Source of the DNA: Circinella minor
Taxonomy: Eukaryota > Mucoromycota > Mucoromycetes > Mucorales > Lichtheimiaceae
NCBI GenBank assembly: GCA_016758965.1
Contig: JAEPRB010000146.1
Coordinates: 39,314 to 103,313 of the forward strand
Direction of reading: 5' to 3'
DNA: 64,000 bases
A program made the translations under genes and the position numbers. Numbering within the stretch: position 1 is the first letter of the stretch; each line of letters begins with the position of its first letter. Positions 12,683 through 23,675 of this stretch are shown here, piece after piece. The notes under the pieces were generated by a model. It had not been told where the DNA came from. It saw nothing but the letters and a program-made list of their open reading frames with translations, and did not search any database.

Positions 12683-12900
12683 TCAAGCTAATCCAATCTC
12701 TTCGATACTCAGCAAACTATCAGCAGGCAAAACAGTACCAAAAAGCGAACTGAATGTTTCACTAAATTCTGGTCGACAATTTGTACTGTTCTCACAGAAC
12801 CAGATATAATGTATGAGCAATCCCCCAGCAAACCCGAACGATAATTTAATACAGGATAGTAAAACTCTTATTAAATGGATAAACTCTGATCCTTCCCCTC
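12683..12900 (-). other. Coding-like relic in P450 spacer
   Basis: One minus frame stays open for about 70 codons with ordinary protein composition (for example FSETFSSLFGTVLPADSLLS followed by IEEIGLA and a stop). It has no start codon of its own and no family match that I recognise. It is probably a fragment of a mobile element or dead gene. Confidence 0.2.
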
Positions 12901-14921
12901 ACTCTTGATTCAGATTAAGCAGTTAATATTCTATTGAATATCCTCTTGACTTTTTCGCCTGTTTAATTATTTAATTTTTCTCATTCCTTTATTTTCTACT
13001 ACTTCTTTCATGCACAAAGGCTATATTCTGTATTTGCAAATTCTACGTGCAGTAACTATCATATTTATAATACCACAAAGCTCTCATTATCATAAACTTC
13101 ACATCACTCATTGCTCTGTTATATATTTCTCTTTCCCCTATCTATTCCCATAACATTTATGGTCTTCACTTCCCCTTTATCTTGTCTCAATCAGATATGT
13201 CCGACTAGGACATTAGGATTATCCGGGATGCTAAATGAACTTGAAATTAATGTACTATATAAATACGTATACGTATTTTGCATATTAACTATCTGTAGTT
13301 TCAAAATACTGATATCGAAATCGTCTGTATTTTGAGTAGATTGTTGCCTATATATATATATTATATAAATATAATATCAAGAGTTATTAAAATAGTTGAT
13401 AATAGTAGCTAATGATAGCGGAATTGATAACTGTATGTAATCCGCCGTACTGGATAACCAAAGTAATTGCACAACATGTAACCATTGAAAAGACAAAAAA
13501 TAGCAATTTATAGTAAGATATAATAATCCTCACTATAGATGTGTTGAAATGATAATAGCAAATAAGGTTCCATAAACTCCAGACCATCGATCTTGGGTTC
13601 AGTTTCTTCACATTGAAGTAATCGACCCTTATACTTAAAAGCACTTTGTACAAACAGAGACACTTTTCATATTACCTTTCTTTTATTTAGCTTATAATTT
13701 TAATGTTTACGGGAGGGTAATAACCATACTCTTATCCACTTTTACTTGGATGACATTTTATTTATTTAGACATTTGTTATCTAAATATTTATTATAACAA
13801 TCGCAGTTTGGCATAATGTTTGGCCAAGTATTAGCTACACCCCCATAATAGAGAAGATGTTTAATAAGTAATTACATCATAATGCTAGAGAAATTGAATG
13901 TACTTATAATAAAAGTTGGCTTAAATGATACTTGTGGTGACAGTGCCAAAAACAGATTATCACAGATAATTAATTTTTTTTATTAAGAATAAATGATTAA
14001 GTTACATATTCTAACAAATTCAAGTTGAACAAAGGTGCTCGATAAAAATGGTAGACAATAGTATTTTTCTTTAAAGCTTTCTTATGTGTCTCCCATAATA
14101 AATAATCTTTACTACTCTTATTTTCAATAATAACAAATTATATTTCTAAAAAAAAAAAAAAAAACAAAGCGTCCTAGCATTCCTTGATGCGTATGCTGTT
14201 GTATAGTTATCAGATATTTCATTTCTGTACATCTTACGTACCATTTTTACCGTAAAGAGATGTTCCAGAAAAGTTTATAAACTTTGATGGTAGAATCAAT
14301 CTCGATTATAGCAATATCTTTATCCAAAATGGGATGCTAATGTCCAGATTATATCAAAATACTGTGTTTTAATAAAAATAGTGGTGCCAAAATAGTACAT
14401 ATAGTTTAGACTTTTCTTGGGAATAATGAGGTGCCATCACTCTGGTGGGATAACTAAATTTTGTGTAACGTTTACTGAACAATTTATAAAATACTATCAT
14501 GAATGAGCTACTTTTTATTATAAGATCTCTTTTTTTAAAAATTTAGTTTACTATGTTGATTCTACACCCTATTGATCAATTGTATGGCTAATTATAGCGT
14601 TTTCGATTTTTATTTGATAATAGTTGTGAATACGAGATTTACTTATTATTATAACACCATTGCCATTCGTAGAATTATACTATTTGACAGTGCTGCAAAA
14701 AATCAGATATGTTTATCGAATTGCTCTGATCAAGCTCAGTGAGAAAAACAATTCACATTGTATCGAAAGCACGTGTTTACCCTCAAGAAATTCACTTACC
14801 AAAAAGTGCAAAAATAGTAGCTTTGTATAACAAGCTTATTTTTAGAAAACATCAAGCCCACCTAATACGTATGCTGACCAAACGATCGTACATGCCACAC
14901 AATTGTTTCAATTATAGAGCA

Positions 14922-14928
14922 TATAAAA
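14922..14928 (+). promoter_or_regulatory. TATA box of P450 copy B
   Basis: TATAAAAGG lies 88 bases before the start codon of P450 copy B, followed by a CT-rich leader (tgcttttcttttcattg). This is a strong TATA match in an otherwise TA-rich genome, supported by its placement. Confidence 0.6.
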
Positions 14929-15009
14929 GGAACTACTAATTACCATAATTTACATCTGCTTTTCTTTTCATTGTTGCTATTTTACACAACCATCAATTCA
15001 AACCGAACA

Positions 15010-16821
15010 ATGAATAGTGAGAGTTTGTTAACAAGAGTTGGGCTATCTTCAGCGTGGAATAAGAGTGCTAGTGTGCTTACATTCGTATCGGACGCATTAC
15101 TAAACCAGCTCGAAAACGTGTCATCAGATAAAAAGCGACTCACTTTAATAACTGGGACCGTTGTTACTACATCATTTGTGCTATGGAAGATGATGATGCC
15201 TAGACGTTCAAAATCCCTTAAAATAGAAATGGTTTCGGGTGGTCTTCCATATTTTGGACATTATTTTGAACTGTTGCGCGATCATCAAGCATTCCTCAAG
15301 AGATGCAAAAAAGAAAAAGGGCCTGTTTTTACAATTCGTATAAATAATGAAGATCTCACAATTGTCACTGGGCCACTAATTAGGTATATAGTTCTTTGTT
15401 TTTGTTTTGGATGTATGTATTGCTTTAGAGTTATATGTTGATCTTTATCAAAAAAAATATCACTAGAGAGATGTTGCATAAATCTCGATATTTCAACTTT
15501 GAAGAAGGGATTCAATCAATTATACCAATCGAGAGAGCCTTGCAGGTTTCGTATGACCACAAGTATAAAGGCGAAAAATTGAGTCGCCGTGAGAAAAATC
15601 CGGGTAAATAAGAAATACATGTACCTGATTCTTCAGCATGTGATACAAATGTTGTTCAAATCTGGTCTAATATTTTCACACCATAATATGTATATAGTCT
15701 CTTATCCAATTAAGCACAATTTCAAAGAAGAGCAGCTTGGCGTGTTTTCTGAGCGTCTTCAACTAGCTGTAAATAAAGCCCTGAATGCAAAACTTGATAT
15801 TCAACCTGGGGAGAAGAAGACATTACCTGCATGGGAAACATTGGCTCTCACCGTCTCCCAAATATCTTGTCTTTGTTTCTGTGGAAGTAAAATTGGCTGT
15901 AATCAAGAATTTGTTCTTGCTATGGCCAACTTTACAAAAAATGTAATCAGAATTGGTATAGCACTTACCGTTTTACCTAACTGGATTGCCAATTTTGTTA
16001 TTAAACGGTACTTATCCGTTGAAAGTCAAATTGATTTGATAATGGATTTAGTTGTTCCTGAGCTGGAAAAAATACGTTCTGGTAAAATTAGCCATGACCA
16101 AGAACCAACATACATTTCTATGGCACTCAACTTGCCTAAAGCTGGTGGTCAGTTACGTACACCTCAAGAAGCTGCCTTCGCATTCAAGAGCGTGGTATTG
16201 GCCAGTATTCACACCACAACCCAGACAGCTTCTTATGCTCTTCATGAACTAGCTTGTCGCCCAGGCTTAGTAGCAGATCTGCGCGCCGAGATTGAAAAGT
16301 TGGATAAAATAACACCAGAAACAGTCGGGGAAATTCGATTATTGGATTCGTTGTTACGAGAAGTCCTTCGGTATGATATTTCCATTTTTGGGATGAATCA
16401 TAAAGTAATGGAGGATGTTGTATTATCGACTGGCCAAGTTATCCCCCGTGGCCAGTTAGTTCATGGCGCAATGTTTGACGCACACACGAGCCCAGAAACA
16501 ATGCCTGAAACTGCACATATTTCATTAACACCATTAGATCAATTTGATGCTTATCGATTCTTGAATGCAAAAGATAACAACATGGCTAGTTCTTCCATTG
16601 ATTCTGAATTTATGACGTTTGGATTATTTGCACACGCATGCCCTGGCAGATTTTTTGCTGTCCATGAAATCAAATATCTACTGGCAATATTAATCATGCG
16701 CTATAACATAACTACTAAATCTGGTGAGCGTGCTCAAGATTTTTTGATGAGAGGAATGACTCGATTTCCACCTACCGAGTCTTTAATTTTTGAAGGAAGA
16801 AAGCAATACGTAACGATATAA
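15010..16821 (+). CDS. Cytochrome P450 (copy B)
   Basis: Haem-thiolate monooxygenase, sister of the divergent copy at 10480-12239. Exons 15010-15383, 15467-15603 and 15698-16821 give 544 aa. A membrane anchor lies near residues 44-58 (LITGTVVTTSFVLW), followed by the hinge MVSGGLPYFGHYFEL, I-helix LASIHTTTQ, ExxR in LLREVLRY and haem loop FGLFAHACPGRFFAV. The Phe in place of the loop Gly is shared with copy A, so it is a feature of this subfamily and not a decay sign. The start at 15010 was chosen because it aligns with the N-terminus of copy A; an in-frame upstream ATG at 14971 would add 13 residues. Copy B has an extra intron (15384-15466) between GPLIR and EMLHK that copy A lacks. The gene converges on the OTU gene with only 136 bases between them. 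Confidence 0.92.
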
Positions 16822-16957
16822 TAAATGTTTTCTAAAAAGGATAAAAGAAAGAAAAGGGTTTAAAAATTTACTGTTTTATAAAAGACATTAACACATTTGA
16901 TATTTTTGCATTCTATATCATTATTATTATTATTACAACTTTATTATATAAAGAAAA

Positions 16958-18744
16958 TTATGCGTCCAAAAGTGAATTATAATGAGCTCCCAATGAATAT
17001 AAATGCTTATGATATCTAAAAGTAAGCAAAAATGGGTCGTTTATAAGGCTAATTAGATAAGATATACAAAAGTTTATCCGCAAAACCATTCATAATTATT
17101 ATGAATTATACTTACGCTAATTTGAGTGGCTGCTTATCAGAATATTCTTCCTCATTCACCTTCAACACAGGTTGACCCATTTGAACAATATGTATTGGGA
17201 CCTCCTTACTACGTGATAAAGCAAGGATCTATTAATTGATATCAATAGTTGTATATTAATATTATTTTCATCCTTATAATGATTGCTTTGAATAGTGATA
17301 TATTTAAAATATTTACCTCTAACTGACCACCCCATCTAGGGGTATTTTCAATTTCATCGCAATAACGTTCAAAGTCATCTTTACATATAACAATAAAAGA
17401 AAAACAGCACACACACACACATACAATAAAAAAATGATTTTTTTTTTCTTATTAGAATATTTTTTTCTTCTTTTTATTTTACGCCCACATATATGTAAAA
17501 GAAAAAGAAGAATTAATAAACTCCTTACCTGAACTGTACATATCCCCATTATCTTTATAAAGAAATGGTATGAAATCATCTGAATGATTTCTCATATAAG
17601 CTGCTGCTAATTGTCGAAGTTTCTGATGATCCACCTATGTAAAAAGAGATATCAAGGAGGAGGGGTGTTTCGTGGGGTCCACATTTATTATTCAGGAGAA
17701 AATGTGAATGGGACATATTCATATATACAAATATCAATAAATTAAGTGACAAAAAGTAAAACATCCACGATTGATTTCATCATCATTATAATTATTAATA
17801 CTATAATTTATTACCTCCTGATTATATCTTTTTGATAACTGGTTTGAAATGGCATTATATAAACTTTATAATCATCATTTCATTAAATTAATTCGTCAGT
17901 TAAGAGAAATTCTTGTCTCCTTCTTTTCAATTACATCCTTTTCTTTCTTTTCCTTTCTTTCCACTTCCTCTCAAATAATATTTCTTACCAATGACCATCC
18001 GCATGAATCTGATTTATAAAAATAAATGAATAAAATAGACAGCAATAGATGAATACACTTAACTTAAAAGAGAGAAAGAAAGAAAGACAACAACACTAAT
18101 AATAAACTTTTATTACCTCATGAACTTTAAGTTTCAATGGTCCTAATAACTCTTGAATCGATTCTTTTTCTAATGCTGCCATATCCACTTGTCCACTTGC
18201 TTCCTTTTCAGCTTCATCACGTAAACGTTGCATTTCTGCTTCTCGGCGTTGTAGTCGTAACTTTGCTTTATTTGGTTTTTTCTTTTGTGGCTGTTCTTCT
18301 TTTATTGGTTTAGATTGTTCAGGTTTTTCGTCTTGTACACTTAACTGTTGCAGTTGTTCTAATGAAATACCATCGTCTTCCCCATCCTTATTTATAATAA
18401 AATATAAAATGTTGTCAGTAGTAATAAATTAAAACGCAATCGTTTATGTTCTTATAATAAGTTAATATATAAATGCACATATATACCTCTTCTTCACCTC
18501 TCAATGCACGTAATTCTTTTTCATGTTTCATTCGAAGGTCATATTCCATATCATTTATACGTGATTGAACTTCTTTTTTCTTTTTCTTATTACTACCAGC
18601 TGATTTACGAAGTGAAATGACTTTCTTTTGTAAAGATTGTTCTTCATTTCGATGACGTTCTTGCATAGTTTCAATCGTTTCTTCATGTTGTTCTGGTGCT
18701 ACTGCTGCAGTAGGTGCAGCAGTTGAATCAAGTTGATCTGACAT
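16958..18744 (-). CDS. OTU-domain deubiquitinase, OTUD6/Otu2-like
   Basis: Cysteine protease that removes ubiquitin; the OTUD6/Otu2 group acts on ribosomes and translation. Eight exons: 18744-18487, 18386-18117, 18008-17989, 17863-17815, 17634-17529, 17378-17317, 17228-17116, 17015-16958, giving 311 aa. The N-terminal half is a charged coiled coil (repeated Glu/Lys/Arg, KKVISLRKSAGSNKKKKKEV). The catalytic OTU domain starts at IHADGHCLYNAI (Asp180, Cys183), continues with RWGGQLEILALS and ends at GAHYNSLLDA (His304). The catalytic Cys codon TG|T is split by an intron, and the preceding exon is only 20 bases. The start at MSDQ was preferred over an in-frame ATG three codons upstream. Confidence 0.92.
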
Positions 18745-19518
18745 AATTATCAATAAGCTTCAATATCGAAATTATAATATTAACACTTCTTTTTTTTACC
18801 CTTGGCTGAGAATAATTTATATTTTTAGGGGTACAAATGGTTATATTTTCACTTAATGTGACAGGTTCTTTGAAAATGGTCTAATGCACTCTGCTGAAAA
18901 GAACTTTGGCGTAAAATAGGAGCTTGATTTCAATTGCATAATGCGCTTTAAGGTTGAAAAGTAATCCGAGAAAAAGATAATAATATTCAATCCTACCCCC
19001 ATTGTGTTTTATTTTCTCTTTAATATAAAAAACTTCCAATGTTTCGCCGCCGAATTAAAAAGCGATAATATAAGGAGAATTTAAATAAATCAAAAAAAGG
19101 GAATGGACAGTTTACACTACTTAAAAATGTAAAAGAAAACGTTCTTTTTTATATAATTATTACGTATAAAGAATGCAAATAAGAAATTAGTAGAAAAAGA
19201 GTGTGATTTTTACAAGGCAAGGAATATTTTAAAGAGCTAGAAAGAAGAAAATAAGAAAGAAATGGAAAAAGGAGAGAGTTTTTTTTCTTAAAAAATAAAA
19301 GACGTGTATTTGTATGATAATATATGTAAGAGGTATTGATTGGTTTGCGTATAATATTATCTTAAAAGAAAGGAACGGAAATAAGGGATAGCTTTTTTCT
19401 TTGTGATTTTGGGTTTTTAATATTACTCTAATTAAAGAATATATACGTATATAAAAAAAAAGAAAAACGATGGAAAATAGTAGTATATGGTAAAGAAAGT
19501 ATATGTTGTTATTGTTGT
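18745..19518. other. OTU promoter and RCH1-like 3' region
   Basis: AT-rich spacer of 774 bases between two minus-strand genes. No ORF or RNA gene was recognised. Confidence 0.5.
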
Positions 19519-21689
19519 TTAATGGTGATTCTGAGCACTATAATGTGAAGAATTCCTTGCGGGTGTTGATAATCGTCGAGAAGATAACGTATCAGATGAA
19601 AATCTTGAAGTATCAAGTGAAATACTTGCTGTATCTGATGTAAATAATGCCGAATTATATACATCTCTGGAACGATTATTATTATTAGTGTTGTTCATGT
19701 TATTATGATTATTATCATCGTGCTGCTGCTGATCGTCATTATCATTATTGGCTGTACCACTGATAATACTATGAGTTGGTGTGGATGATTTATTGATCAT
19801 TGTTCCTGATAATGGCTTTTCGTCATCAAGGGGTATATTGTCTAAATTACTGTTGTTCGCCTTTTCATTATAATAATCTGCTGTTCCTAATTTGGTATCA
19901 ACGACAGATACCGAAGGAGTATCTGGTTTCATATACGCTTTTTCAACTGGTGCAATTTCTTTGGGAATATTTTGTTTGCTAAAATTGTCACCGTTGTTAT
20001 TATAATCATTATTGTTATCGGGTGCGGATTGATCTTCTTCGTCACGACTAGGTGGGATCTGTTTGGCATCTTTTTCTTTACCACGCAATACCCAATTCTT
20101 CAAAATATCGACTTCAAAATTACCAAGAATCAATTGCTCAACATGGTACAAAAGCAAAGGAGTGGATAAAACACCAACAGTTCCTGGATCTCCACTTTCA
20201 TAAAGAACATTGATCAATGGAACACCCATAGCAACTGTTTTAGTAGCACCACAATACATAATTGCAACAGTATCTTCTCGCGAATACCGTAATCGCTTTA
20301 CCCAACTTGGTTCTTTTAACGACGAAGGGAATGGAAGATAAGCCAAAAAAAAGGAAAGTAAAGAGAATAAAATATAGAATCCGATGTTCATGATGATAAC
20401 GGCAACAATGTCAGTTACACCAACAGCATCAAAGGAATGATTGTAAAAAGCATCTGAAAACACAGACCAGACCATGGTCAATAAAGCAACGCTGCTAACA
20501 TCTGATAAACGCCATTTGACTTTAATCTTGGCAACAGGTTCGGTAAAAGCAATTTGAATGAGTTGACCAACTACTAATGGGATAAGAACGGTAATACCGA
20601 GTTGCTTTAATACCGAAACAAAATCGACATGCCCACCGGCTTGGGCAGTTTCATTTTCAGGCGTTGCTTCAATCAACGGTTCTTGAAATGTATCCACCAA
20701 TGCAGGTGAAATAAAAATACCAAGAACATTACCAACTGCGGCATTCATCAATGCTATAATATTATTGTTACACAACAAAATAATTCAATTAGAAAAATCG
20801 ATTTTTTTTGGTCTGTGTGCCTGACTACTTTAATGTTTGTAACACATAAAAGTAAAAGATCTTGTGTTACCTGTCGCTTCATTGCCTTTAGCATTTTTTG
20901 TCATAACAACATTAGAAGAAACAGTTGTTGGCGTACTTGCTGCTATGACGACGCCCATCAAAACAAGCGAATTCATTGGCACATGCATCTTGAATAACAG
21001 GATTACCAAACCAAATACAAAAAAGGGGATGATGATAAGATTAATGATTTGAACAAGTAGATGCAGTCGAATGCGCATGAAGGTTTGGGTAAGAATACGT
21101 GTGCGGAGAGAAAGGCCGGAAATAAGAAAAATAATAATAACAGCGCCTAAAAGTAAAATAATAAAACTGTTAATGGATCATCATCATATTGCTTAATAGA
21201 GAAGAACTTGTAAAAAAAATAGAGAATTGAAATGTATATATATATATATTAAAAGAAAAAAGAAGGATGAAAGGGATGCAAACACACAAAAAAAGGGTTC
21301 TTTTTTTTGTAGTGAATGAAGTAATATAAAGATTGAAAATATTTTTATTTGATTTGATTTTTACCCCATTTGATTGACCATTCGGCACGAATGTAACCGC
21401 CTTTTCTAGCCACATCAGGGACTACGTAGCCTAAGACTATAACAAAGGCAAGACCGAGCAAAAACCAATATTTTTTTAGAAGAGTAAAAAATAAGGATTT
21501 AGCCTTGCTTAATTTTTCTTTCCTGTCCGCAGAATTTGGTGGCGGTGCAATGGTTACTGATTTATCGTCGTAAGAAGGCGGAAAGGATGGTTTTTGTGAG
21601 AGTGGGGATGGAGAAGAACCATTGCCTCCTTTATGTACAGTAGCATCACTAGCAAATGATGAAGTTGCTCTAAGTCTAGAATCGTTCAT
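19519..21689 (-). CDS. RCH1/SLC10A7-like solute carrier
   Basis: Member of the SBF-like (bile acid:Na+ symporter fold) family related to fungal Rch1 and animal SLC10A7; Rch1 proteins are plasma membrane regulators of calcium uptake. Exons 21689-21365, 21146-20871 and 20753-19519 give 611 aa. The first helix KYWFLLGLAFVIVLGYVVPD is followed by GGYIRAEWSIKWGA, IIIFLISGLSLRTRIL, LIIIPFFVFGL, GVVIAASTPTTVSSNVVMTK and the C-terminal transport motif YCGATKTVAMGVPLIN; about ten membrane segments in all. After about residue 420 there is a roughly 190-residue hydrophilic tail rich in Asn, Asp, Ser and Thr with no domain, far longer than needed for transport and possibly a phospho-regulatory region. 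Confidence 0.9.
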
Positions 21690-22783
21690 TATTTGTTGTC
21701 GTAGGTTGTATGTAGGTTGTATGTAGGTGGCTGTTGTGTATTATTATTATTAATATTATTATTATGAAATTATTTTAAAGATTGTAATAGCGATATAATT
21801 TATATATATTTATATATATATATTATATAAGTGGGAATTTATGTTGTTATTGGATATGCTTGTAATGTATTCGTATTTTATATATATATGTATTATATAA
21901 TTTTGAGATGGAGACAGAAAAAGAGAGAGAGAGAAAGAGAGAAAATAGATAGAGATAAAGATAGAGATAAAAGGAGAGAATAATGTGTGTTTAAAAAAAA
22001 AAAAGCGAAAGAAAAAAAAGAAGCGAGGGCGCGAATAAAAAGAAAACGTCAAAGGTCTATTTAAATATTCTTCTACCTAGTTTTTGAAAGATGGGGGAGT
22101 GAAGGGGATAGATGTTAAGAGTGACTAAGTGAGGGGGGGCTATCTTTTTTGTATGAAGTACTGAAAAAAACTATTTCGTTAAAAGGAGACAGGTTTAACT
22201 TAAGGGATCAGTTTTTTTTTTCTTTTTCTGGGGGGGGGTTGGTTCAGCGCACAAAAGAGATCGCCCACAGTATTCTCTTTTTTTGGGGGAGGGGGGTGAA
22301 AGAGGAGGTTGACGAAAGGAGAAAAAAAAAAAGAGAGAGAGAGAGAGAGTTGTTATATATTTTCCCTATTTATGATATATATATTATAAATATTATACAA
22401 TTTATAGATTGAGTATCTTCTCATATATTTGCTATTATATGAAAGATAATTAATAAGTGTGATGTAATTTAATACATAAACACTATATGATTTATATATA
22501 AATAAAGTCGTTACAGATCGAGAAATAAAACAGTATATGGTTAGGAGTAATAGTAGTAGTTAACCAGTCCGTGTTTATGTTTGTGTTTCGCGTGTACTAC
22601 AAACTTGTGTGTGAAAAGTTGATAAAGATAATGAATGATTTTTTTTTTGGGTGTTGGCGATGATGATTTCATGACCCAACAAAAAAAAATTTGGGTATCA
22701 TTTTTCAATTTAAAACGTCTTTTTTTAATTTTTCTCTCTTCTTCTTTAAACTTGTTATACTTGCATAACAATACAGTTATTTA
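21690..22783. other. Divergent promoter region, RCH1-like and debranching enzyme
   Basis: About 1.1 kb between divergent starts. It holds TA runs, GA tracts (21921-21950, 22333-22349), G-rich runs (22230-22300) and T-runs. ORFs here are low-complexity products of these tracts. Confidence 0.55.
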
Positions 22784-23640
22784 ATGACAAAAGATACCAC
22801 AGCCACGAAAAAGCTTTTAGTCAGAACAATACTGCCCTTACTCTATGTTCTCCCTTTGGCGGATGATGGCTCGCCCGATAATGCCAAGACCGTAAATATA
22901 ACTTTCTTTTCTTCGCATTCCATCCACAAACTTTACTTTTATTATTTTCTTCTTTCTATAAAGAAGATCATCATTATTTACTCCATCTTATAATTATAAT
23001 TATATTATCAATGAATGGTTTATCCGTTCCATGCCGTCCTTTTTTTCTCCACCTTTTCTTTTACTTTAATAACGAGTTCAAAGACATTATCATAAACAAC
23101 CCTTTATGCTTTTTGTGTGTGTATGCTATTAGCCCTTAAACTCTTCTCTCTTTTTTTTTAACTCCTCCTCCCCCAAATGCAGAAAAAAAACACTTTTTCG
23201 TTATCCATTTTGTCCATACTGCCCACTACAGCATATATATATAACCAACGAAAAGAATACCCCTTTTATAAGTCTCTCCCCCCCCAGTTCTTCCTTTACG
23301 CGATTTTTTCCCCCTCTGCATAGGAACATTCTCTCCAGAAAAAAAATCTCACTGGATGTGTGTTTGTGATGGAGTAGTGTGATTTATTATTATTATTATT
23401 ATTATTATTTCATAATTGTTCCTTAAACGACAGCTACACTACGCATAAAATATTGTTTCTCAACCCAACTCACTTTATCCCCAATTTTTTTCTCTTTAGT
23501 ATGTTCGAATTCCGCTGTATCGCGACCAAAGTTGTCATCTCCGTTTTATGCTAAAGAAGGGTTCTACTGCAGCTACCAGCGCTCCAATTCTAAACATTTA
23601 TCAAGGGTCAGATAAATATATTATTTCTTATTACTACCAA

Positions 23641-23675
<35 letters not shown>

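Larger units (their letters stand above)
12240..15009. other. Divergent promoter spacer of the P450 pair, 2.8 kb
   Basis: AT-rich spacer between the two divergent P450 starts. It carries a coding-like minus-strand relic (12683-12900) and repeated short motifs of the form CAGTGxxxCAAAAA at about 13943, 14382 and 14689, all in one orientation. Short ORFs at 13111-13335, 13387-13653 and 14739-14939 have no recognisable domain. It may contain old non-autonomous insertions, but no paired terminal inverted repeats were found. Confidence 0.5.

Noticed and set aside
13940..14700. Possible MITE bounded by CAGTG..CAAAAA motifs
   Set aside because: The motif copies are all in the same orientation and no inverted partner or TA target duplication could be found.
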